Part shown: positions 1 to 8,900 of the stretch, in pieces
Layout: each line of letters opens with the position of its first letter
Numbering within the stretch: position 1 is the stretch's first letter
Assembly: GCA_024233085.1 (NCBI GenBank)
Contig: JACKQC010000002.1
Span: 124,001-188,000 of the forward strand
Source of the DNA: Akkermansiaceae bacterium
Lineage (GTDB): Bacteria > Verrucomicrobiota > Verrucomicrobiia > Verrucomicrobiales > DEV007
Direction of reading: 5' to 3'
DNA: 64,000 nt
The notes under the pieces: generated by a model
What the model saw: the letters and a program-made list of their open reading frames with translations, nothing else
Database searches by the model: none
Told to the model about the DNA's origin: nothing
Position numbers and translations under genes: made by a program

Positions 1-906
1 GCCGCCGCCACCACCGCCTCCGCGTTCGCCGGCCCCGGCGCCGCCTCCCCGGACATCCCGACCATGCACCTCGCCACGAACGTCTATCCCTGGACCACCT
101 TTTACCGGCGCGAAAACCGCGACTGGAACGCCGACCTCGACACCGGGCTCGCCGAAGTCGCCGCCACGGGCGTCAGCGGGTTCGAACCCGTCGGCCAGAG
201 CCCGGACCAGATCCGCGATCTCGGCGCCCTGCTGCGGAAGCACGGCCTGGAAATGCGCTCCCTCTATGTGAACAGCAAACTTCACGATCCCGCCGACGCC
301 CCGGCGAGCATCGACGCCGCGCTCGCCATCGCCGACGCGGCGGCCCCGCTCGGCTGCCGCTTCGTGGTCACCAATCCCAGCCCGATCCGGTGGGGAGGCG
401 GCGAGGACAAGACCGATGCCCAGCTCGTAGAGCAGGCGAAAAACCTCGACCGCCTCGGCGCAGAACTGCGCAAAAGAGGGCTCGCCCTCGCCTACCACAA
501 TCACGACGCCGAACTTCGGAGGGGCGGCCGCGAGTTTCACCACATGCTGGCCGCGACCGATCCGGAACACGTGAAATTCTGCCTCGACGCCCACTGGGTT
601 TTTCGCGGCTGCGGCGACTCGGAGGTGGCGGTGTTCGACGCCGTGCGACTTTATGGCGACCGCGTCGTCGAGCTGCACCTGCGCCAGTCCGCCGGCGGCG
701 TGTGGACGGAGGCCTTCGACGGCGCGGGCGATATCGACTACGGACGGCTCGCCGCCGCGCTCGCGGAGAGAAAGATCCTTCCCCATCTCGTCCTCGAACA
801 GGCCGTCGAGGAAAAATCGCCCCGCACCCTCGACGCGGTGGCCGCCCACCGGATCGGGCAGGCCAACGCGCGGCAAACCTTCGCGATTTTCGAGCCGATT
901 CAATAG
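1..906 (+). CDS. Exported sugar-phosphate isomerase/epimerase-like TIM-barrel protein (5' partial)
   Basis: The frame is open from the first base of the window, so the true start lies upstream. The first ~20 codons are Ala/Pro rich (ASAFAGPGAAS) and look like the end of a Sec or Tat signal peptide with its cleavage region, so the ATG at 64 is probably internal. The body matches the xylose-isomerase-like TIM-barrel family: LAYHNHDAE, FCLDAHWV, VVELHLRQ and LVLEQ carry the His/Asp/His/Glu pattern that binds a divalent metal in this family. The substrate cannot be told; relatives act on sugars or inositol derivatives. The final codons CAA TAG (901-906) lie inside a palindromic repeat, which therefore supplies the last residue and the stop codon. 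Confidence 0.75.
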   Translation, partial: AAATTASAFAGPGAASPDIPTMHLATNVYPWTTFYRRENRDWNADLDTGLAEVAATGVSGFEPVGQSPDQIRDLGALLRKHGLEMRSLYVNSKLHDPADAPASIDAALAIADAAAPLGCRFVVTNPSPIRWGGGEDKTDAQLVEQAKNLDRLGAELRKRGLALAYHNHDAELRRGGREFHHMLAATDPEHVKFCLDAHWVFRGCGDSEVAVFDAVRLYGDRVVELHLRQSAGGVWTEAFDGAGDIDYGRLAAALAERKILPHLVLEQAVEEKSPRTLDAVAAHRIGQANARQTFAIFEPIQ

Positions 907-937
907 GGTTAGGTCATTGACCATACCCTGTTGGGTC
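901..937. repeat. Palindromic repeat copy 1 (CAATAGGG subtype)
   Basis: The left arm CAATAGGGTTAGGTCA and the right arm TGACCATACCCTGTTGG form an imperfect hairpin with 13 of 16 arm positions complementary. This is the first of nine related copies in the window. The TAG at 904-906 is the stop codon of the preceding gene. Confidence 0.85.
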
Positions 938-1077
938 GGGACGGGTTCGATCGCGGAAAGCGTCGCCCGCGGCGTCTGAGTGTCAAAAATGGGGGATTTC
1001 TCGCTTTTTTGAATTGGAAAAACCATAAAAATCAGCTTTATTGTTGCTTTCCAAGCGTTTTCTCGGTTTTCCTCCCC

Positions 1078-2487
1078 ATGTCCGCCGCCGATCACGACGA
1101 GACTCATCACCGCAACCGGTCCATTCGGCTCGCGGTGGTGACGTCGCTTTTCTCCAAGTTCGGCACCGTCATCCTGCGGCTGATCTCCATTCCCGTGGCC
1201 TTCCGTGTGCTGGGAAAGGAGGAATTCGGGGTGTATGCGGCCATCACGATGGCGGTGGGGATGATCGACACCTTTCATGTCGGCATCGGGCCGGCTTTGA
1301 CGCGCGCCATCGCCAAGGCCGTGGCCGCGAAGGACCGGGCGCGGGAGGAGGGTGTCTTCGCGACCTCCCTGCTCCTGAGCGCGGGGTTGACGCTTTTCAT
1401 TGGAGCGATTCTGGCTCTGCTGGTCGTCTTCGTGCCGATCCCGACGCTGTTCGGCGCGAAGTTCGCGCCCTTCGCGGCGACCATGCAGCGGGCCTGCGGT
1501 CTGGCGATCGTGGTGATCGTCGTCGAGCTGATCTGCCTGGTGTGCGAGCGCGCCCGCGACGGCTATCAGGAAACGCGTTTCAACAACACCTGGGGCGCGG
1601 GCGGCAATTTCCTGGGCGCGGGCATGCTGCTGATCGGGGTGCGGTTCCTCCCGACGGTGGAGTTTCTCGTGCTGGCGATCAACGGCACGCTGGCGCTCGC
1701 GAAGTTGTCGAACACCATCCACCTGTTCGTTCAGCGCCCGTATCTGTGGCCCCGTTTTTCGCGGTTCCGGCGGGACTTGGTGAAACCGCTGCTGCTGGAC
1801 GGGGGGCGCTTCTCGATCACCTATCTGCTGAGCGCGCTGATTGAGTATAACATCTTCGCCTACCTGATCGGCCGGGTGTCGGGGCCGGAGGCGATCGCGG
1901 TCTACAACGTGATGATCACGGTTCACTTTTCGCTGACGGGCGTGGTGCAGATGGTGACGATTCCGCTGTGGCCGGCGCTGGTGAACGCGCATTCGAAGGG
2001 CGACTATGCCTGGATCCGCCACTCGGCGCGGCGCATCCGGCTGATGGGTCCGGCCTTCGGGCTGGCGGTGGGGCTTGGGCTGACGACGCTGGGCACCTGG
2101 GCCTTTCCGCTCTGGATGGGCGAGGAATTTCACATCTCCCGGGCGGCGCTGGCGACGTTTTCGGCCTATTTTTTCCTGCACATCTGGAGGCACGTGAACC
2201 AGGTCGTGGTGCTCGGGCTCGGGCTGATCGACGCGTGCGTGAAAACGCTGGTCGCGGAGGCGTCGATCTCGCTGGCGCTGGTGGCCTTCGTGCTGTGGAC
2301 GGGCGGAAACCTCGCGACGGTCTATGGCGTGCTGGCGCTGTGCCTGTTGGGGGCGACAGGCTGGATATTCCCGCTGCTGTCGGTCCGCGAACAGATGCGC
2401 CTGGAGACCGGACCGGCGGGCGCGCCCGATACGGTGCCGGAGGCGGGCTTCGAGGCGCCGGTCACGCCGGAGTCGGTGGTGGCGTGA
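1078..2487 (+). CDS. Polysaccharide flippase (Wzx/MATE-like membrane protein)
   Basis: This 469-residue, strongly hydrophobic protein has about twelve to fourteen membrane segments and fits the polysaccharide-transport (Wzx-like, MVF/MATE fold) family, which moves lipid-linked repeat units across the inner membrane. The start chosen is the ATG at 1078 (MSAADHDETHH); the frame is open further upstream, but that part crosses repeat 1 and reads as non-coding. No clear Shine-Dalgarno is seen. It lies at the end of an exopolysaccharide operon on the other strand and is convergent with the PIG-L gene, their 3' ends overlapping by 26 bp. It is likely the flippase that partners the Wzy-like polymerase and Wzc-like kinase nearby. 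Confidence 0.85.
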   Translation: MSAADHDETHHRNRSIRLAVVTSLFSKFGTVILRLISIPVAFRVLGKEEFGVYAAITMAVGMIDTFHVGIGPALTRAIAKAVAAKDRAREEGVFATSLLLSAGLTLFIGAILALLVVFVPIPTLFGAKFAPFAATMQRACGLAIVVIVVELICLVCERARDGYQETRFNNTWGAGGNFLGAGMLLIGVRFLPTVEFLVLAINGTLALAKLSNTIHLFVQRPYLWPRFSRFRRDLVKPLLLDGGRFSITYLLSALIEYNIFAYLIGRVSGPEAIAVYNVMITVHFSLTGVVQMVTIPLWPALVNAHSKGDYAWIRHSARRIRLMGPAFGLAVGLGLTTLGTWAFPLWMGEEFHISRAALATFSAYFFLHIWRHVNQVVVLGLGLIDACVKTLVAEASISLALVAFVLWTGGNLATVYGVLALCLLGATGWIFPLLSVREQMRLETGPAGAPDTVPEAGFEAPVTPESVVA

Positions 2488-3304
2488 ACGATTTCAGCGC
2501 GTAGGCCTCGCGCGGGGTGCGTTCCACGAAGCGGTCGGCCGAATCGCCTCCCGCCACGCCGGCGAAAAATCCGGCCTGCGACGCGTGGGCGCGCAGGGCC
2601 TCCAGCCGGGGCCCGCGGAAAGGGACGGCGTCGACGAGGAGATCGGGCAGATCGTCACGGTTTTGAAAAGTGGGAAAGGCGTGTCCCTCCTGCCAGGCGT
2701 TCATCGTGGCGAGGATGACGGGTTTCCCCGTCTCCGACGCGAGGGCGGGGAGCGCCCGGCGCACGGCGGCATGGACCAGCAGGTGCGCGGGGTGCCAGTA
2801 CTCGCCGCCGCCGCCGTGGGTGACCACCAGGCCCGGCGGATCGGCGCGCCAAAGGCCGAGCAACTGCTCCGCCAGCGCGTCCTTTCCCACCGGCGGCGCG
2901 TAGGTGCGAAATTCGCGCCCCAGGGGATCGACATGACCGAGGAACTCGACCGAATCCACGCCGAGCGCGGCGCAGGAGGCCCGCATTTCGGCCTCGCGGA
3001 CGGCGCCGAGTTCGCCGCGATCGGCAAGGTGCCCAAGCGGGCCGCCCTCGCCGCGGGTCAGGCACAGCGCCCGGACGCGGGCGCCCCGCCCGGCGAGGCC
3101 GGCGAGCAGGCCGGCGCAGAAAAGCTCGTCATCGGGATGCGCGACCACGAGCGCCACCTCGCCGGGCGTGTCGAAGCCGGCGAAGGCCAGCGGCTCCGGG
3201 GCGATCCGGGCGTGCCGAAACGGTCTGGTGAGACCGCGAACCCGTTTCCGGTAAAAGACCGGGTCAGACAGTCGCTGGCTTAGCTTCCTCAACATGACGG
3301 GCAA
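2462..3304 (-). CDS. PIG-L/LmbE family deacetylase
   Basis: The 280-residue protein has the PIG-L signature VVAHPDDELFCAG near residue 52 and a second histidine motif (YWHPAHLLVH). Together these form the zinc site of N-acetylglucosaminyl deacetylases such as LmbE and BshB. The family removes acetyl groups from amino sugars. As the last gene of the exopolysaccharide operon it probably modifies an N-acetylated sugar of the polymer or its precursor. Its start overlaps the end of the upstream glycosyltransferase by about 41 bp; MLRKL, three codons in, is an alternative start. Its 3' end overlaps the convergent flippase gene. Confidence 0.8.
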   Translation of the reverse strand: MPVMLRKLSQRLSDPVFYRKRVRGLTRPFRHARIAPEPLAFAGFDTPGEVALVVAHPDDELFCAGLLAGLAGRGARVRALCLTRGEGGPLGHLADRGELGAVREAEMRASCAALGVDSVEFLGHVDPLGREFRTYAPPVGKDALAEQLLGLWRADPPGLVVTHGGGGEYWHPAHLLVHAAVRRALPALASETGKPVILATMNAWQEGHAFPTFQNRDDLPDLLVDAVPFRGPRLEALRAHASQAGFFAGVAGGDSADRFVERTPREAYALKSFTPPPTPA

Positions 3305-4556
3305 GGGTGCGTTCGCCCGGCGCGGCGGCCGTTTCGCGGGCGGCGGTCCTGCCGGCGAGGAACGAGTAAAAAATCCGGTGAAACTCCCGGCAAAAGACCT
3401 CGGTCCCGAAGCGATCGGTGGACTGGGTCAATTCCCGCCGCAGCTCGCGAACCCGCCGGGGATTCTCCAGAAGCGCGACGATCTTCTCGGCGCCCTCGCC
3501 GACGCCGCGGAACTGAAGCTCCCGGCGGCGGACGATCTCGCCCGCGCCGCCCGTCCCGGGCACCAGCGGCACGCAGCCGGCGGCGGCCATCTCGGCCACG
3601 GCGATGCCGAAGGCCTCGATCCGGCAGGCGTGAAGGCCGAAGGATGTCGAGCGCAGCAGGGATTTTTTTTCCTCGGAATTGAGAAACCCCGGCGTCCGGA
3701 TCCAATCCTTCCTCGCCTCGGTGAGCCGGCGAATCTGGTCGCTGTAGGCGCCGCCGTCGAACTGGCCGATCACGTCGAGCGTCACGGGATAGCCGGCGTT
3801 CCTCACCCGGTCGAGGATGGCGATGACGGTCTCGATTTCCTTCTCCGGGGCGATGCGGCCGAGGCAGGCGAAGGCGAAGGGCCCGCGTTCCACCGGAGCG
3901 CCGGCGGCGGGGGCCGGGGCGTCCGTTTTCCCGGGTCCGGACAGGGTGACCGGCGGGTAGAGCACCGGGGCGTCGAGGACGCCGAAGTACTTGGCGAGGA
4001 GGTTCGCCGACCATTCGGAATTGGCCACCGCCAAGTCGCCCCGTTCCGCGAGAGCCGGCCTTCCCAGGCCACGGAGGCACTCTCCCGTGGCAAGGTAAAG
4101 CCGGCGTATTAGCGACTGGCGGTGGTAAAAGGGTTCGTCGTTGGCGTCGTAGAGGCGGCGACGCATCGACTCGCTGAAGCTGAAGTCGCCGAGCAACTGG
4201 ATGCCCGGGCGACCGAAATCGATGGGATTGTAGGCGCTGACGCAGACGTCGAATCCGCGCGAGGCCCGGCGGCATTGCCGTTCGAAGTAAGCCCGCTGCC
4301 AGTGGACGAACTGCGCGCCGCTGCGCACCCCCGGCAGCTTCGTGGTGCGCAGGAGACGGATGCGCCTCGGATCGACGCTCGTGCCGTAGGCGGCGTTGAG
4401 GGCGTCCCAGTTCATCGCCGAGGCGGTCATGAAGGTGACCTCCGCCCGTCCCTGCAGGGCCTGCAAGGCCCACATCGCGACCGCCTCGCTCCCGCCGCGG
4501 CCCATCCAGGGATGGACGACGAGGACTTTCGGCAAAGTTGTGGCGTGGTCGGGCAT
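3264..4556 (-). CDS. Glycosyltransferase, GT4 family
   Basis: This 430-residue protein is a GT-B fold transferase. The N-terminal donor/acceptor segment begins VLVVHPWMGRGGSE, the typical glycine-rich opening of GT4 enzymes. The C-terminal half has GRIAPEKEIETVI and the conserved E-x7-E element EAFGIAVAEMAAAG that holds the nucleotide sugar. It lies 48 bp downstream of the GT2 gene in the exopolysaccharide operon and presumably adds one sugar to the lipid-linked repeat unit on the cytoplasmic face. Donor and acceptor sugars cannot be inferred from sequence. Confidence 0.85.
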   Translation of the reverse strand: MPDHATTLPKVLVVHPWMGRGGSEAVAMWALQALQGRAEVTFMTASAMNWDALNAAYGTSVDPRRIRLLRTTKLPGVRSGAQFVHWQRAYFERQCRRASRGFDVCVSAYNPIDFGRPGIQLLGDFSFSESMRRRLYDANDEPFYHRQSLIRRLYLATGECLRGLGRPALAERGDLAVANSEWSANLLAKYFGVLDAPVLYPPVTLSGPGKTDAPAPAAGAPVERGPFAFACLGRIAPEKEIETVIAILDRVRNAGYPVTLDVIGQFDGGAYSDQIRRLTEARKDWIRTPGFLNSEEKKSLLRSTSFGLHACRIEAFGIAVAEMAAAGCVPLVPGTGGAGEIVRRRELQFRGVGEGAEKIVALLENPRRVRELRRELTQSTDRFGTEVFCREFHRIFYSFLAGRTAARETAAAPGERTLARHVEEAKPATV

Positions 4557-4604
4557 GCGGGTGCGTTTTTTCCTTCGCGTTTGTGACGGCGGAGATCGGC
4601 GGGT

Positions 4605-5867
4605 TCAGGCGGCCTCGCGGGGAAGGGCGGCGTTTTCCGTTCCGGCGGCGACGCGCTTCGGCGGTTCCCAGAAGCCGGCCTGGTCCTCGGTGAAGAACCG
4701 CCAGATGCCGATGCCGAGGGCGAGGTTCATGAGCATGAAATAACGGGCGAAGCGTAGCGGGCGGAGGTGCGTGCCGCTCCCGGCCAGCCAACTGTCCAGC
4801 GAGGCGCCGACGACGCCGGCGATCTGTCCGAGAAAGGCGAGCAGGTAAAACCAGCTCGACAGCGCCAGGAACGCGCTCGCTCCAAAGGCCCCGAGCAGGA
4901 GAAAGGGACCGAACCAGCGCAGCCCCTTGTGCGACCAGAAGGCGAAGGCCGTCGCCATCCCGGCCCGCCACGGCAGGAGGAAACGCCAGAAGCGCTCCAG
5001 GTTCTGCATGTTGCCGATGGAAATGCGCCGTTTCCGGCCGAATTCCGTCCAAATATCCTCGGAAACGTCCTCGTGGGCGATGGCGCCGGGCTCGACGATG
5101 GCGTCGTAGCCGAGTTCGAAACACCGGATGGTGTGGGTGAAATCGTCGGAACGGAATTTCTCCGGCACCGGTTCGAACAGGCGCCCGCGCATGGCGAAAC
5201 ACGCGCCGAAAGCGCCCATCATCCGGCCCCAGAGGATGCCCTCGTGGAGTTTGATGGCGTTCTCGCGGTTGATGTAGGCGTCCTCCTCGTCGGCGATGCC
5301 GTGGTGCTCGCGGCGGCCGTCGAGGATGTTCGGCGACACGAGGCCGATCTTGTCGTTCTTGAAATGCTGGACCAGCTCGGCGACCAGCCGCGGCGCCCAC
5401 CGGACATTCGCGTCGCACAGGATCAGCGCGTAGTCGCCCTTTCCGGCGAGACGGACACGGTGTTCCCCGAGGATCTGGTTGATGACGCGAATCTTGCCGT
5501 TGCGGCCGGGAAACTCCCGCACGGTCAGATTGGGGTGCTTTTCCTTGAAACGGTTGAGGATTTCCACGCTGCGGTCGGAGCAGTTGTCGGCGGCGACGAG
5601 CAGTTCGAAGCGGTCGCGGGGGTAGGCGGTGGCGAAGATGCTGGTCAGCGTGGCCTCGAGCACGGCCTCCTCGTTGTGAACCGCCATCACGCCGACCACA
5701 TGGGGCCAGTCGCCGGGCGCGTCGCCGGAATCGTAAACCTCGCGATTGTTCCGCTTCCGGCGGGCGAGATAACGGATCAGAGCCGGGTAAAGCACGTAGC
5801 TGTGCGCCAGCCCCAGGACGGAAAGCCAGAAAACGATTTGAAGGAGGATGTTCGGAAGGGATTCCAT
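4605..5867 (-). CDS. Membrane-bound glycosyltransferase, GT2 family
   Basis: The 420-residue protein starts MESLPNILLQ with an N-terminal membrane segment, followed by a GT-A domain: VVGVMAVHNEEAVLEATL, AADNCSDRSVEIL, ILCDANVRW (DxD-like position) and the acceptor-side segment GRKRRISIGNMQNL. The C-terminus has two or three more membrane segments. This is the layout of processive or polymer-linked inner-membrane GT2 enzymes. The start was placed at the ATG at 5867 because the frame upstream is antisense to the polymerase and reads as non-coding. It sits 29 bp after the polymerase gene in the same operon. Confidence 0.85.
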   Translation of the reverse strand: MESLPNILLQIVFWLSVLGLAHSYVLYPALIRYLARRKRNNREVYDSGDAPGDWPHVVGVMAVHNEEAVLEATLTSIFATAYPRDRFELLVAADNCSDRSVEILNRFKEKHPNLTVREFPGRNGKIRVINQILGEHRVRLAGKGDYALILCDANVRWAPRLVAELVQHFKNDKIGLVSPNILDGRREHHGIADEEDAYINRENAIKLHEGILWGRMMGAFGACFAMRGRLFEPVPEKFRSDDFTHTIRCFELGYDAIVEPGAIAHEDVSEDIWTEFGRKRRISIGNMQNLERFWRFLLPWRAGMATAFAFWSHKGLRWFGPFLLLGAFGASAFLALSSWFYLLAFLGQIAGVVGASLDSWLAGSGTHLRPLRFARYFMLMNLALGIGIWRFFTEDQAGFWEPPKRVAAGTENAALPREAA

Positions 5868-5896
5868 GGGTGGACTTCGAATGAGAAAAGGAACGG

Positions 5897-7378
5897 TCAG
5901 GCGCGCGCGGGGAAGACGTTCTCCCAGTTCGGCGGGAGATCGTCCTCGGCGAGGATGAGCTGGGGACTGATGGCCGCCTGCTGCTCGCGATGCTGGAGGT
6001 AGCAGGCCCGGTTGAAGAAGAACTGCGGCAGCGCCACCATGAATCCGAACAGGACCCCGGTGAAGCGCTCGTCGAAGGGGTTGCGCGTCACGCTCTCGCT
6101 CAGCACGCACAGCATCGCGACGAAGGGCAGGAACATGAGGTGCGCGTCCCAGGCCCAGCGCCCCATGACGGTCTCGGAATTTTTCCAGGCCGCCCGCAGG
6201 CTGAGCCCCATGGTAATGAAAAAGGTGCCCAGCATGATGCCGATCCCGATCAGCCCGCTCGAAAACAGCGTGTAGGTCCAGATGCTGTGACCGGCGGTGA
6301 AAATCTCCTCGGCGAACTGGTGCCGGTCCTCGGGGTAAACCATGAACAGCTCCGGGAAATAGCTCTCGTCCCAGTAGTAGCCGGCCCCCGGTCCCCGGCC
6401 GTATATGAAGGCGGTCGGCTGCCGGGAGAGGATGTCGAACATGGCCTTGGCCTCGGCCTTGCGCATCAGCGCGGAGAGGTCCTCCGTCGTCGCGTCGCCC
6501 GCGCCGCTGTTGTGGAACATGCGATCCGCCCACCGATCGGTCACCGAGGGCATCGCCAGGGCCATGATCACCACCCCGAGGAGGGCGGCGGCGACGGCGG
6601 CCGCGATGGGCCCGAGTTTCTTGATCGGATGCGTCGGGCGGTAGAGCCGCCACCACAGTCCCAGCCCGAGGCAGAAAGCCGACGCCATCGCCGAGGCCGT
6701 GATCGGGAAAAAGACGCTCCGGGTGATGCTGAACACCGTGGGAATCATGGGTACGATCAGGACCGGAACGATCCACCAGGTGAACTGCCGCCTCAGCAGC
6801 AGCGAAACGCCGACCCAGGCGAAGAGAAAATCCATCGCCGGGCTCAGGATTTCCATGCGGATTTCGCTCAGGGGAACCCCCGAAAACAGGGCGCCGTGAA
6901 TAAAGCGCCACAGCACGTTCACGCAGCCCGCCACCACCAGCCAGCGCACCGCCTCGCCGGGCCGCATCCCGGCGCAGGCGACGATATGGGTCACCGAGAT
7001 GCTCAGAAAAAGCAGCAGCGGCGCGATCAGCAGCCGGAAGATGCGGCTCGGATCGTTCCCGTGCATCAGCGCCACGAAGACCATCATCCCGAGGTAGCCG
7101 CCCCACAGCAGCACCAAATAGGCGCCCGGCCTGACGAACAAGTGACGCCATCCGATCAGGATCGCCAGGCCCGCCGCGGCCAGAGCGAGGCCGAGAAAGG
7201 CGAACTGAAACATCGAGCCGCCGGTCTTTTCCGAGTCGAAGAGGATCTCGTAGGCCCGGTAGTCGAACGCGAAGGAAAACAGGAAGGTCACGAACAACCA
7301 CCGCAGCACCCGCAATTCGCGGCGCGCGGGGGCGTCCAGTTCGTCCTGCCTTTCGGCGTCTGTGATTTCGGCGGGCAT
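5897..7378 (-). CDS. O-antigen/exopolysaccharide polymerase (Wzy/ligase-like membrane protein)
   Basis: This 493-residue protein has about ten to twelve hydrophobic segments, interrupted by one long loop around residues 280-360 that contains GRGPGAGYYWDESYF and a histidine (AGHSIWTY). This is the general layout of Wzy polymerases and WaaL ligases (PF04932), whose large periplasmic loop carries the catalytic residues. It is placed between the initiating phosphotransferase (10-bp gap) and a GT2 gene, so polymerisation of lipid-linked repeat units is the likely role. Sequence conservation in this family is weak, and the call rests on topology plus neighbours. Confidence 0.75.
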   Translation of the reverse strand: MPAEITDAERQDELDAPARRELRVLRWLFVTFLFSFAFDYRAYEILFDSEKTGGSMFQFAFLGLALAAAGLAILIGWRHLFVRPGAYLVLLWGGYLGMMVFVALMHGNDPSRIFRLLIAPLLLFLSISVTHIVACAGMRPGEAVRWLVVAGCVNVLWRFIHGALFSGVPLSEIRMEILSPAMDFLFAWVGVSLLLRRQFTWWIVPVLIVPMIPTVFSITRSVFFPITASAMASAFCLGLGLWWRLYRPTHPIKKLGPIAAAVAAALLGVVIMALAMPSVTDRWADRMFHNSGAGDATTEDLSALMRKAEAKAMFDILSRQPTAFIYGRGPGAGYYWDESYFPELFMVYPEDRHQFAEEIFTAGHSIWTYTLFSSGLIGIGIMLGTFFITMGLSLRAAWKNSETVMGRWAWDAHLMFLPFVAMLCVLSESVTRNPFDERFTGVLFGFMVALPQFFFNRACYLQHREQQAAISPQLILAEDDLPPNWENVFPARA

Positions 7379-7388
7379 GGCGGAGGCC

Positions 7389-8855
7389 TCAGCAGGCGTT
7401 TTCCCGTTTGAAGAAGGTCAGCAGCATGATCTGGAAGTCGAAAAACACGTTCCAGTTCTCGATGTAGTAGAGATCGAAGCGGATGCGCTCGCGGAGGTCG
7501 GTGTCCCCGCGGAGACCGTTCACCTGCGCCCAGCCGGTGATGCCCGGCTTGATGTGGTGGCGCGCGTTGTAATGCGGGATGATCTCCTTGAAATTCTCGA
7601 TCAGCTCGGGGCGCTCCGGGCGCGGCCCGACGAGGCTCATTTCGCCGCGCAGCACGTTCCAGAACTGCGGCACCTCGTCGATATTCCAGCGGCGCATGAA
7701 TTTGCCGACCCGCAGGCAGCGGGGGTCGTCCTTCACCGTCCAACCGGGCGACCCGCCCTTCTCGGCGTCCAGGCGCATGCTGCGCAGCTTGATCATGTCG
7801 AAAAGCCGGCCGCCCTGTCCGAGGCGCCGCTGGCGGTAAAAGATGGGGCCCGGACTTTCCAGATAGATCAGCAGACCGAAAACCGCGATGACCGGCGAGG
7901 CCAGCGCGAGGCCAGCGATCGCCCCGGCGATGTCGACGAGGCGTTTCAGGTGCTGGTTCAGGGCGGAGTGCAGCGGCAGCTTGGAAATCCCGACGACCGG
8001 CATGCCGCCGACGGACTCGAGATGCAGCCCGCTGAGCAGCACGCGAAACCAGGTCGGCACCAGCTTGAAGTCCACCATTTCCTTCTCGCAAAGCTGGGCC
8101 AGCTTCACGAGTTCCTGGTTGCTGTTGTTCATGTCCGCCACCAGCACGACGTCGCACACCCGCATGTGCAGCAGGGCCGGCAGGTCCTCGTACCGGCCGA
8201 TGACGCGCACCCGCTTTTCCTCGTCGAAGCCCTTCAGCTCCCCGCCCGGCGGCTTGACGATGCCGCAGATGTCGAGCTGGCGTTCCGTGTTGGAGCCGAA
8301 AAGCCGGAACGCCTTCGCGAATTCCTCGCTCCAGCCGACCACCACGGTGCGCTGGCGCAGCCGCGAGGCGTGCGGTTCGCGCCGGACCAGGTGATTCAGC
8401 CACCACCGCCACGCCGACAGCAGCACGAAGGTCGTGACGAATCCGAATCCGCAATACACGCGGCTGATCGACGGCTGGAATTTCAGGATCAACGACAGGC
8501 CCAGGTAGGCCACCAGCCAGACCGCCGCGGACTGGGCCACGATGCGCAGCGTCCGCTGGTAGGACAGGAAATTTTGGCGATCGTAGAGCCGGAAATTCGT
8601 CAGGATCGCCATCATCAGCACCTCGCCCAGCACGAAATGGCCGAGATAATCCGCGAACCCGATCGGCCACGGGCCGCGCACGCCGAAGTCGGCCATCGAC
8701 GTCTCGAATCGCAGCCAATAGGCGAGGATGAGCCCGTACCAGACGACCACCGCGTCCACGAGGAAGGAGGCCGCCGCCAGCCGGTTGTAGTGGCTGGTGG
8801 AGTTCTCGACCGCGGGCTGGAGATTCGCCTCGGCGCTGACGGTTGACTGACTCAT
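7389..8855 (-). CDS. Polyprenyl glycosylphosphotransferase (initiating sugar-phosphate transferase)
   Basis: The 488-residue protein has four N-terminal membrane segments, a central Rossmann-like region and a C-terminal bacterial sugar transferase domain (PF02397). Diagnostic pieces are KRLVDIAGAIAGLALASP, SPGPIFYRQRRLGQGG, FDMIKLRSM, WNIDEVPQFWNVL, MSLVGPRPERPE and KPGITGWAQVNG. Enzymes of the WbaP/WcaJ class transfer a hexose-1-phosphate from a UDP-sugar to undecaprenyl phosphate, the first committed step of a Wzx/Wzy polysaccharide. It lies 45 bp after the Wzc-like gene. galU at 25.6 kb could supply UDP-glucose. Confidence 0.9.
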   Translation of the reverse strand: MSQSTVSAEANLQPAVENSTSHYNRLAAASFLVDAVVVWYGLILAYWLRFETSMADFGVRGPWPIGFADYLGHFVLGEVLMMAILTNFRLYDRQNFLSYQRTLRIVAQSAAVWLVAYLGLSLILKFQPSISRVYCGFGFVTTFVLLSAWRWWLNHLVRREPHASRLRQRTVVVGWSEEFAKAFRLFGSNTERQLDICGIVKPPGGELKGFDEEKRVRVIGRYEDLPALLHMRVCDVVLVADMNNSNQELVKLAQLCEKEMVDFKLVPTWFRVLLSGLHLESVGGMPVVGISKLPLHSALNQHLKRLVDIAGAIAGLALASPVIAVFGLLIYLESPGPIFYRQRRLGQGGRLFDMIKLRSMRLDAEKGGSPGWTVKDDPRCLRVGKFMRRWNIDEVPQFWNVLRGEMSLVGPRPERPELIENFKEIIPHYNARHHIKPGITGWAQVNGLRGDTDLRERIRFDLYYIENWNVFFDFQIMLLTFFKRENAC

Positions 8856-8900
8856 TGATTGGGAAACATTTCGCGATTCTATGGCGTCCGGTTTTCGGCT

